Assembly (NCBI GenBank): GCA_964568355.1 | Contig: CAZMRK010000317.1 | Span: forward strand, 1-8,546 | Direction of reading: 5' to 3' | Origin: JAJPJX01 sp964568355 | GTDB lineage: Bacteria > Acidobacteriota > Terriglobia > Bryobacterales > Bryobacteraceae | DNA length: 8,546 nucleotides | Shown: positions 1 to 5,140 of the stretch, in pieces | Numbering within the stretch: the first letter of the stretch is position 1 | Layout: each line of letters starts with the position of its first letter | The notes under the pieces: model-generated | What the model saw: only the letters and a program-made list of their open reading frames with translations | What the model was told of the DNA's origin: nothing | Database searches by the model: none | Translations under genes and position numbers: made by a program

Positions 1-1
1 C

Positions 2-298
2 TATATGAACCCGCAGGCCTTCCGGCTCAGCCAGGGTTTTGAAATCGGCGATGCACCCAGTACGTTCCCGAACTGGCGAGGGCCCGGCTTCAGCCAGTGG
101 GACCTCTCCGTCCTGAAAGATTTCCCGCTAGTGGGCGAGAAGCGCTACCTGCAGTTGCGCTTCGAAGCCCAGAATCTGCTGAACCACATGAACCCGGCTA
201 ACCCGGATACCGGCCTGACTTCGCGTACCTTCGGAATGATCACGAGGCAGTCCGGTCTGCCCCGGCTGGTCATGGTCGCGGCAAAGCTGTACTTCTAG
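2..298 (+). CDS. TonB-dependent receptor, Oar-like, C-terminal fragment
   Basis: Only the last 98 residues are in the window; the reading frame is open through the left edge, so the gene starts outside. What is seen: a segment that looks like the closing strands of an outer-membrane beta barrel, with FRLSQGFEIGDAP, a 'GPGFSQWDLSVLKDF' strand, 'LQLRFEAQNLLNHMNP', then 'FGMITRQSGLPRLVMVAAKLYF' ending in an aromatic residue, as outer-membrane barrel proteins usually do. This pattern is known from the large carboxypeptidase-regulatory-domain TonB-dependent receptors (Oar type) abundant in Acidobacteriota. The inferred role is uptake of an unknown substrate across the outer membrane with energy from TonB. 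Nothing in the fragment indicates the ligand. The TAG stop is followed by a strong GC hairpin, so it is probably not co-transcribed with the next gene. Confidence 0.8.
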   Translation, partial: YMNPQAFRLSQGFEIGDAPSTFPNWRGPGFSQWDLSVLKDFPLVGEKRYLQLRFEAQNLLNHMNPANPDTGLTSRTFGMITRQSGLPRLVMVAAKLYF

Positions 299-308
299 TT
301 CATTCCGC

Positions 309-343
309 CCGGCGCCGGAACCTTGCCGTGGCTCCGGCGCCGG
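309..343 (+). terminator. GC-rich hairpin after the receptor gene, possible terminator
   Basis: A perfect 11-bp inverted repeat (309-319 with 333-343, core GGCGCCGG/CCGGCGCC) encloses a 13-nt loop, beginning 11 bp after the receptor stop. There is no T-run after it, so it is not a classical intrinsic terminator. It could end or stabilise the receptor transcript. It overlaps the TTG codon at 323, the 5' limit of the next open frame, which argues against translation starting there. Confidence 0.45.
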
Positions 344-391
344 CCGCGCCATCGATTCGGACCCTTTCCGGGTGGATTTATCATCAGGAGA

Positions 392-1582
392 GTGAGCCGA
401 AAACTTCCTCCATTCCAAGCCGCGCTTTTTGCGGCTTTCTGCCTTCCCGTCGCGGTGGTCGCGCAGAGGATACCGGCCGGAGCCGCCATCGATGCCGAAG
501 TGGCCAGGATTATGGCCCATACCCAGGCGAAAGGTATGGCGGTTGCCGTGATCGATCGCGGCAAGATCGGCTACGTCCGTGCCTACGGTGTGCGAAACGC
601 CAAGGGAGATCCGTTGACCACGGACACGGTCATGTACGGCGCTTCGCTCACCAAGACCGTATTTGCATACACCGTGATGCAACTGGTCGATCAGCATAAG
701 CTGACTCTCGACACCCCCCTGAAGGACTATCTGGACAAGCCGCTGCCGGGCTACGGCCCCGAATCGATTTTTCCCGACAAGTACGGGCCATACAAGGATC
801 TGGCCGGCGATCCGCGCTGGGAGAAGATCACCGCACGCATGTGCCTGTCGCATTCCACCGGTTTCGCTAACTTCTGGTTCGTCGAGCCCGATCGAAAGCT
901 GCGCATACACTTCGAACCGGGCATGCGCTACAGCTATTCGGGCGAAGGTTTGATTTTGCTCCAGTTCGTGATCGAACACGGCCGCAAGACGCAGGGCTTG
1001 GGGCTCGATGTCGGGGATCTGACCAAAGCCAACTTCGAACGTCTGGGCATGACCCGTACCAGCCTGGTCTGGCGTGACGATTTCGCCGGCAATCTGGCCG
1101 ACGGTTGGAACGACCGGGGCCAGGTGCAGGAGCACGATCAGCGTAGTAAGGTGCGAGCGGCGGGTTCGATGGACACCACCATCTCCGACTTTCCGAAATT
1201 TGCTGCCGCCCTGCTGCGGGGCGAGGGCCTGAACGCGGCCTCGCGCGCCGAGATGACAAAGCCGCAACTGCACATCGGCACCGCCCACCAGTTCCCGACC
1301 TCTCTGCCGGATCTGCCGGTGGGGAAGCAGCGTAAGGACTTGTACGCCGGCCTGGGTGTCATTGTCTTCGACGGCCCGCAAGGCCACGGTTTCTATAAAG
1401 GCGGCCACGACGGCGGGACCGCCAATACCATGGTTTGCGTCGAATCCCGCCGGAGTTGCGTGGTAATTCTGTCCAACGATGTTCGGTCCGAGGCCGGCTT
1501 TGCCGATCTGGTCCGGTTCATCCTGGGAAACACGGGCGTACCGTATGACTGGGAATACGGCCAAAACGCCGGAAAATCCTGA
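392..1582 (+). CDS. Secreted beta-lactamase-family serine hydrolase
   Basis: Predicted 396-residue exported serine hydrolase of the beta-lactamase/class C-PBP fold (COG1680 type), which includes esterases, D-aminopeptidases and DD-peptidases; the substrate cannot be read from sequence. With the GTG start at 392, residues 1-24 form a signal peptide (VSRKL, a hydrophobic run to VVA, likely cleavage before Q25). Catalytic motifs are in order: S85-L-T-K88 (nucleophile and general base), Y182-S-G in the context YSYSGEG (in place of Y-x-N), and H339-D-G-G in the KTG-box position. 'AAGSM' near 257-261 also fits the family. The frame is open back to a TTG at 323, but that would put 23 basic residues before the signal peptide and lies inside a hairpin. 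The GTG at 392 has AGGAG at 386-390, although the gap is unusually short (1 nt). It stands alone, with 94 bp to the receptor gene and a hairpin pair after it. Confidence 0.85.
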   Translation: MSRKLPPFQAALFAAFCLPVAVVAQRIPAGAAIDAEVARIMAHTQAKGMAVAVIDRGKIGYVRAYGVRNAKGDPLTTDTVMYGASLTKTVFAYTVMQLVDQHKLTLDTPLKDYLDKPLPGYGPESIFPDKYGPYKDLAGDPRWEKITARMCLSHSTGFANFWFVEPDRKLRIHFEPGMRYSYSGEGLILLQFVIEHGRKTQGLGLDVGDLTKANFERLGMTRTSLVWRDDFAGNLADGWNDRGQVQEHDQRSKVRAAGSMDTTISDFPKFAAALLRGEGLNAASRAEMTKPQLHIGTAHQFPTSLPDLPVGKQRKDLYAGLGVIVFDGPQGHGFYKGGHDGGTANTMVCVESRRSCVVILSNDVRSEAGFADLVRFILGNTGVPYDWEYGQNAGKS

Positions 1583-1621
1583 GCTTGCAGCCTTATGCTG
1601 CCTTTGCACAGGCGCCCTAGC

Positions 1622-1659
1622 GCGCGCTTCAGCGCGCAGCGTCGACGCTCTCGTCGACG
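1622..1659. terminator. Pair of adjacent hairpins after the serine hydrolase gene
   Basis: Two stem-loops sit side by side 40 bp after the serine hydrolase stop: GCGCGC-TTCA-GCGCGC (1622-1637) and CGTCGACG-CTCT-CGTCGACG (1640-1659). Each has a 4-nt loop and perfect arms. There is no T-tract, so a factor-independent terminator is not certain; an mRNA-stabilising or REP-like element is equally possible. They lie just before the duplicated acyltransferase fragment. Confidence 0.4.
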
Positions 1660-1688
1660 TCTTGGATAGCCGGTCGGCCTCCCTGTCA

Positions 1689-1872
1689 CCCCAGGGAAAT
1701 TCCAAACCGGCGGCGATCCGGCCGCGGTATCAGGGGATACCACGCATGGCACAAGCCTCGATTCCGCGAACGGATGCGGCCGTATCCCCGGCCAGGGCCC
1801 CTTTGGCTCCGCCCGGCGATTGGTCTCGCTGGACGCCTTCCGTGGCGCCACCATGGCGCTGATGGTGCTCGT
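1689..1872 (+). pseudogene. Truncated, frameshifted copy of the acyltransferase gene 5' end
   Basis: These 184 bp match 4956-5140 with about 7 substitutions and one 1-bp gap (roughly 96% identity, counted by hand). The match includes 57 bp upstream of the ATG (1746 here, 5013 in the intact gene) and the first codons. The shared peptide MAQASIPRTDAAVSPAR is unchanged. A missing T after 1808 shifts the frame, so the reading ends at a TGA at 1860-1862 after 38 codons. Similarity stops near 1872, at the VLVN codons; the remaining ~340 codons of the gene are absent. It is therefore a dead fragment and not a second enzyme. The small divergence means it is a recent duplicate or is kept similar by gene conversion. 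Confidence 0.88.
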
Positions 1873-2086
1873 GAATATTGCGGGCCGCAAAACAGGTCTG
1901 CCTGAAGGGCGCGATTTTCGAGGCGAGCCGCGATCGGATTGGGAACAGCAAGTCGGTCTTGGGCCACTCAACTTCCGGACGGCACGTGATTTGGTAACCC
2001 GCTTTGGCGACTGCCGGCGAGGGCGCGATCCTTCCGGCCAATTGTTCGTGAGCTTCCACAGCAGTCACCGAACGCTCCGGCGCTCT
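1873..2086. other. Gene-free stretch between the pseudogene and the patatin gene
   Basis: No supported gene. Open frames exist on both strands (for example the continuation of the shifted pseudogene frame to 2137), but none has a recognisable family motif or a good ribosome site. It contains the left member (1959-1990) of an imperfect 32-bp repeat also found at 3253-3284. No T-rich terminator for the minus-strand patatin gene was found. Confidence 0.5.
1959..1990 (+). repeat. Imperfect 32-bp direct repeat, left copy
   Basis: Matches 3253-3284 at 26 of 32 positions by eye, with the shared core CTTCCGGACGG preceded by CACTCA. The two copies flank the patatin gene. Partner of the copy inside the divergent control region. 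Could be chance, a remnant of an earlier duplication, or part of a dispersed repeat family. Confidence 0.35.
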
Positions 2087-3088
2087 CTACCTCCAAAACG
2101 ACAAAATACGTTCGCTTATGATACGTCTGCCTTGTAAGCGCCCGGCTCTTGCCGTCGGCGCGGAGATCGCCGGATTCAGAAAGCCACCGGCCGCCGCGAG
2201 AGCCGCCAACGTGGTTTCATCCGGTTGGATGACTTCAACTTCGGCGCCATTGTCTCGCAGCGTTTCCACGGTTTCCTCCAGCGTTGCTACGCTCATGGAC
2301 GGAATTTCCGGAGGCCGTTTGAGCGCGAGGATCATCACACGATCGAAGCCAGTCGCCAGATCCGCGTTGTCCGTGCAATAGAAGCCGCCGTCAATATAAT
2401 GCTCGCCCTGAAACAGGACAGGCGGCGCACCGAAGGAAGCAGTGCTCGCAATTACCGCGTCTACCAGATCAATGCCGCTGTCACGACTGAAGGCGCGCCG
2501 CTCTCCCGTGTCCGCATTGACGGTGGCGATAAGCACCCGTTTTTCCGGCCACGTCGTCACCGGTAGCTGGGCTGCGACGATCTCCCGCCGGCTCGGGGTA
2601 CTCGTGCCCGAAGCGGCTGCTAATGCCAACGACCCGATTCTTCGCAGAATTTCCGTCTTGCCGCCGCCGGCTTGCTTCGCGCGAGCGATGTCCTCGCGAA
2701 GTGCGACCCAGTCAACAACAGCAGGCCGCTCGGAGGACGGCGGCAGGGGTTGCATGCGTCGTTGAAATGCGTCTTCGTGTGCGTCTCCGCTTGCAAGATG
2801 TAGTGCGACCCTGGAGCCGGAAGAAGTTCCCACGAGAAGGTCGGCGTTTCTGGCGTCGAGACCCGCATCAGCCATTCCTGTAATCAGCCCAAGCTCCCAC
2901 GCACTCGCAGCGTAGCCACCACCGGCCAGAACCAAGGCACGCGTACTACTCAGTCGATCGTCTCCATGTGAATAGAATACCGTCGCATGACGGTGTTCGT
3001 GAACCGGCCTGGTCGCCAGATTCTGCGACACCAGCGCAGTGTCTGGCGAACTGCTCCGAGCGAACGAAGGGTTCTGTGACGATTGCAT
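2087..3088 (-). CDS. Patatin-like phospholipase family protein
   Basis: Predicted lipid acyl hydrolase with a Ser-Asp catalytic dyad. In the 333-residue reading: the oxyanion-hole glycine motif LAGGG (54-58), followed by the WELG motif at 64-67; the nucleophile elbow G87-T-S89-S-G91 (GxSxG); and D233-G-G in 'YIDGGFYCTDNADLA' carrying the second catalytic residue. 'ASTASFGAPPV' (214-224) corresponds to the usual 'ASxAxPGxxPPV', and the C-terminus 'ARAGRLQGRR' is typical of the bacterial patatin group. No signal peptide is seen, so it is probably cytoplasmic or membrane-associated. The start is uncertain: the ATG at 3088 lacks a Shine-Dalgarno site and adds about 46 residues without family resemblance. 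The patatin domain begins just after a CTG at 2953, which has GGAG 8 nt upstream and would give 288 residues. It is transcribed divergently from the TetR gene across a shared operator region. Phospholipase substrate is inferred, not shown. Confidence 0.88.
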   Translation of the reverse strand: MQSSQNPSFARSSSPDTALVSQNLATRPVHEHRHATVFYSHGDDRLSSTRALVLAGGGYAASAWELGLITGMADAGLDARNADLLVGTSSGSRVALHLASGDAHEDAFQRRMQPLPPSSERPAVVDWVALREDIARAKQAGGGKTEILRRIGSLALAAASGTSTPSRREIVAAQLPVTTWPEKRVLIATVNADTGERRAFSRDSGIDLVDAVIASTASFGAPPVLFQGEHYIDGGFYCTDNADLATGFDRVMILALKRPPEIPSMSVATLEETVETLRDNGAEVEVIQPDETTLAALAAAGGFLNPAISAPTARAGRLQGRRIISERILSFWR

Positions 3089-3279
3089 TGAAAAGATGAC
3101 GGGCGTTGATCGCCGTCAAGTGAACACAATTGCCTCGACACTGGCTCTCTTCCCCTCGGAATTCAACAGAAGAGAAGACGTATGTCCCCAGGGATGCGGC
3201 ACCAGAGAGAAGTCTGTAACGACAGCACTTTGACGGGAACGGCAAGTAGTTGTTGCGTCACTCAGCTTCCGGACGGTGC
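3089..3279 (-). other. Long leader region of the patatin gene, no supported gene
   Basis: Lies between the predicted minus-strand promoter and the patatin reading frame. It looks less GC-rich than the flanking genes. A 99-codon minus-strand frame starting with TTG at 3245 runs through it and overlaps the patatin N-terminus to 2946, but it has no recognisable motif, a weak start and no clear ribosome site. It is either untranslated leader or a decayed gene remnant. Confidence 0.4.
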
Positions 3280-3284
3280 GTTAT
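3253..3284 (+). repeat. Imperfect 32-bp direct repeat, right copy
   Basis: Partner of 1959-1990 (26/32 identical by eye). It overlaps the predicted -10 element of the minus-strand patatin promoter, so the left copy may be a displaced fragment of a similar promoter region. Confidence 0.35.
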
Positions 3285-3309
3285 AGAATGAGGTTCATTC
3301 CTGAAACAA
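3280..3309 (-). promoter_or_regulatory. Predicted sigma70-type promoter for the patatin gene
   Basis: Read on the minus strand: TTGTTT (-35, 3309-3304), an 18-bp spacer, then TATAAC (-10, 3285-3280). Both hexamers keep the most conserved bases. The spacer holds a degenerate copy of the operator palindrome (3286-3296), so a bound repressor would block this promoter. Predicted by pattern only. Confidence 0.5.
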
Positions 3310-3353
3310 CGAACGACGTTCGAGACGAACAATGTTCTTGACGAACACCGTTC
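3286..3353. promoter_or_regulatory. Operator array: three GAAC-N3-GTTC sites plus one degenerate site
   Basis: Perfect 11-bp palindromes GAACgacGTTC (3311-3321), GAACaatGTTC (3327-3337) and GAACaccGTTC (3343-3353) repeat with an exact 16-bp period; each is preceded by AC, and the last extends to a 15-bp palindrome ACGAAC-ACC-GTTCGT. A fourth site, GAATgagGTTC (3286-3296), has one mismatch and is itself the core of the 15-bp palindrome 3286-3300. Short symmetric sites next to a TetR-family gene are the usual binding targets of the encoded dimer. Inferred to be the operators of the regulator at 3373-4104, controlling both divergent genes. Confidence 0.75.
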
Positions 3354-3366
3354 GTTACGTTACCGT
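3338..3366 (+). promoter_or_regulatory. Predicted promoter of the TetR gene, possibly leaderless
   Basis: TTGACG (3338-3343) is a good -35 element. A 17-bp spacer leads to TACCGT (3361-3366), a weak -10 that keeps the T-A-...-T positions. Transcription would begin about 3372-3374, which is the ATG at 3373; consistently, no Shine-Dalgarno sequence precedes that ATG. The third operator palindrome (3343-3353) starts at the last base of the -35 element and fills the spacer, a typical arrangement for autorepression. Confidence 0.5.
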
Positions 3367-3372
3367 AGAAAT

Positions 3373-4104
3373 ATGAGTAGCGCAGCTTCCCGCGGCATCA
3401 TCAGCCGCCGTACTCGCCCGGCCAAGCCCCCGCTGAGTCTCGACGGGATCGTTTCGACGGCCCTTCACATCCTGGAGCGGGAGGGCCTTTCCGGATTGAG
3501 CCTGCGGCGGGTTGCGGCCGCCCTGGATACTGGCGCAGCTTCGCTCTATGTCTACGTGGCCAATCTCGAGGAACTGCGCGCCTTGATGCTCGATCGAGCC
3601 CTGGAGCCGGTGCAATTATCCGGGTCGCGCAGACTTTCCTGGCGCGACCGGCTCAAAACGTTTCTTCGCGCCTATTTCTCTGTCCTTTATGCGCGCCGGG
3701 GATTGGCGCAGATCGCATTATCGACCATAGCCGCCGGCCCCAGTTCCTTGCGCATCTGGGAAACGCTCCTCAGTCTGCTCCAGGAAGGCGGAGTCGATGA
3801 CGTCAAAGCAGCATGGGGCGTAGACCTCCTGATTCTGTACGTCACGGCCATCGCCGCGGAACAGAGCCAGCGGCGCGAGAGCGATCGGAGCCTGGTACGA
3901 GTGCGGGAGGCGCTGTCCGGCGCCTCCCCGGACCAGTTCCCGCGCGTATTCGCTTTGAAGGAGGCGTTGCTCTCCGGCGATGGCGCCTCCCGTAGTGACT
4001 GGGCGCTGGACGTGATCATCGACGGCATTGCCGGTGGCGGGCCCAAGCCCGTCATCTCAGCGCCTCACGTGCCCAAACAGCGCGGCCCCAGGCGCAGACG
4101 ATAA
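3373..4104 (+). CDS. TetR/AcrR-family transcriptional regulator
   Basis: A 243-residue DNA-binding regulator, inferred to act as a dimeric repressor released by an unknown small ligand. The N-terminal HTH domain runs from about residue 22 to 70: 'LDGIVSTALHILEREGLSGLSLRRVAAAL' followed by the recognition-helix region 'DTGAASLYVYVANLEEL', which matches the family pattern '(A)xxLGVxxxxLYxHVxxKxEL'. The C-terminal helical part ('WRDRLKTFLRAYFSVLYARRG', 'GPSSLRIWETLLSLLQEGG', and a final 'FALKEALLSGD...WALDVIIDGIA') resembles the TetR_C_1 ligand-binding domain. The last residues form a basic tail (KQRGPRRRR). It starts with ATG, lacks a ribosome site and is likely leaderless. It reads in the same direction as the methyltransferase, 60 bp away, so the two probably form one transcript; the patatin gene is divergent. 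The operator array directly upstream supports autoregulation. Confidence 0.9.
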   Translation: MSSAASRGIISRRTRPAKPPLSLDGIVSTALHILEREGLSGLSLRRVAAALDTGAASLYVYVANLEELRALMLDRALEPVQLSGSRRLSWRDRLKTFLRAYFSVLYARRGLAQIALSTIAAGPSSLRIWETLLSLLQEGGVDDVKAAWGVDLLILYVTAIAAEQSQRRESDRSLVRVREALSGASPDQFPRVFALKEALLSGDGASRSDWALDVIIDGIAGGGPKPVISAPHVPKQRGPRRRR

Positions 4105-4150
4105 CCGCCTTCGGGCCGCGCAAATCCTGATTCGTTTGTGTCTTCCTGCG

Positions 4151-4157
4151 TAAGGAG
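4151..4157 (+). promoter_or_regulatory. Shine-Dalgarno site fixing the methyltransferase start
   Basis: TAAGGAG ends 7 nt before the ATG at 4165. It is only 1 nt from the ATG at 4159 and lies downstream of the GTG at 4138, so it selects 4165 over both longer readings. Confidence 0.75.
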
Positions 4158-4164
4158 AATGTTC

Positions 4165-4803
4165 ATGAAATACGACCCATCTGCAATGCAGAACCACCCC
4201 TCCGCCCGTGAGGGCTTCACAAAGATCTACGAAGGAAACCCGCCCTGGGACATCGGCAAACCGCAACCGCCGTTCATCGAATGCGCGGACCGGGTGGTGA
4301 GTCCCGTGCTCGACGCCGGTTGCGGCACGGGCAGCGCGGCCCTGTTCTTTGCCGCGCGGGGCCATCAGGTCACGGGCATCGACTTCGTCGACGAAGCGAT
4401 CCGGCGAGCCCGCGCCAAGGCCGCAGAGCGTGATCTCGCCGTAGAATTCCTGGTCAAGGACGCGATGACGCTCTGCGAATGGGATAGACGTTTCCTTAGC
4501 GTGATTGACAGCGGTCTGTTTCACGTCTACGCGGGGGACGAACAACAACGTCGGTATGTCGAAGGGTTGCGGCATGTGCTTCAGCCGGGCGGGCGGCTCT
4601 TCCTGTTCACTTTCACCGAGGAGGCGCCCGAAGGAGGCGTTTCCCGGCAGCAGTTGTATGAAATCTTTGCGGACGGCTGGGAGGTCGAGTCTGTGGAGCT
4701 GGTGCGGGGTGAAGTCAGTCCTGCCTTTTTGGCCGAGTTCCCGGATGCCTTTCCGGAGAGTGGCCTGAAGGGCTGGTTCGCGATCATTCGCCGGAAAGAG
4801 TAA
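4165..4803 (+). CDS. Class I SAM-dependent methyltransferase
   Basis: A 212-residue Rossmann-fold methyltransferase that would transfer a methyl group from S-adenosylmethionine; the acceptor is unknown. Seen: an N-terminal 'PPWDIGKPQPPF' (26-37), typical of the thiopurine methyltransferase-like/small-molecule group; motif I V48-LDAGCGTG56 for SAM binding; 'GIDF' with acidic D73 for the ribose hydroxyls; 'FLVKDAM' (95-101, motif III region); 'VIDSGLFHV' (113-121) and 'LQPGGRLFLFTF' (139-150), the post-motif strands. There is no signal peptide or membrane segment, so it is cytosolic. Start ATG 4165 is chosen on the strong TAAGGAG. It follows the TetR gene by 60 bp with no terminator visible between them, so the two are probably co-transcribed and the methyltransferase may fall under the same repressor. 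A role in detoxifying or modifying a small molecule is inference. Confidence 0.88.
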   Translation: MKYDPSAMQNHPSAREGFTKIYEGNPPWDIGKPQPPFIECADRVVSPVLDAGCGTGSAALFFAARGHQVTGIDFVDEAIRRARAKAAERDLAVEFLVKDAMTLCEWDRRFLSVIDSGLFHVYAGDEQQRRYVEGLRHVLQPGGRLFLFTFTEEAPEGGVSRQQLYEIFADGWEVESVELVRGEVSPAFLAEFPDAFPESGLKGWFAIIRRKE

Positions 4804-4955
4804 ATCGCAGGGCAGCGCGGAACGCAGATGCATGGGGTGGGGGTGAACCAACCTGGACGTTGCTACCGCTTATGTCGAGCCATCTAGCGCTGGGACTCCT
4901 CGGTCAATGAGGGCGGTTCCCTGGAGACCGTGAAGCGAAAAAAGGCTGAAAAGCG

Positions 4956-5140
4956 CCCCAGGTAAATTCCGGACCGGCGGCGATCCGGCCGCGGTATCAT
5001 GGGATACCACGCATGGCACAAGCCTCGATTCCGCGAACGGATGCGGCCGTATCCCCGGCCAGGACCCCTTTGGCTTCCGCCCAGCGATTGGTCTCGCTGG
5101 ACGCCTTCCGTGGCGCCACTATGGCGCTGATGGTGCTCGT
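4956..5140 (+). repeat. Right copy of the 185-bp direct repeat, 5' end of the intact gene
   Basis: Covers 57 bp of leader and the first ~43 codons of the acyltransferase gene. The left copy is 1689-1872, with about 7 mismatches and a 1-bp deletion. Before 4956 and after 5140 the two loci are unrelated. The 152 bp before this repeat (4804-4955) hold no gene and no convincing promoter that I could see. Confidence 0.88.
4993..5008 (+). promoter_or_regulatory. Hairpin over the ribosome-binding region of the acyltransferase gene
   Basis: GGTATC-ATGG-GATACC ends 4 nt before the ATG at 5013. The only Shine-Dalgarno-like bases (GGGA, 5001-5004) fall in its loop and 3' arm. In the pseudogene copy the arms are identical (1726-1731 and 1736-1741) and only the loop differs (AGGG). 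Could lower or control translation; this is inference. Confidence 0.35.

Noticed and set aside
323..391. TTG start for the serine hydrolase
   Set aside because: Lies in a hairpin and adds a basic stretch before an obvious signal peptide; GTG at 392 is preceded directly by AGGAG.
128..1705. Long minus-strand open frame (525 codons) opposite the serine hydrolase
   Set aside because: Low-complexity, GC-driven shadow of the plus-strand gene; no domain motif, while the opposite strand has a complete catalytic set.
1820..2137. Open frame continuing the shifted acyltransferase fragment (MVSLDAFRGATM...)
   Set aside because: It regains the family frame after the 1-bp deletion but leaves the family sequence at VLVN and continues into unrelated residues; no ribosome site supports a real product.
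2946..3245. 99-codon minus-strand frame upstream of and overlapping the patatin gene
   Set aside because: TTG start, no ribosome site and no recognisable motif; kept only as part of the unexplained leader region.
3311..3353. Short regularly spaced repeats as a CRISPR array
   Set aside because: The units are 11-bp palindromes with 5-bp gaps, far too short for repeats and spacers; they fit operator sites next to a TetR gene.
4057..4851. Minus-strand 264-codon open frame opposite the methyltransferase
   Set aside because: No motif and no ribosome site; the plus strand has SAM-binding motifs and TAAGGAG.
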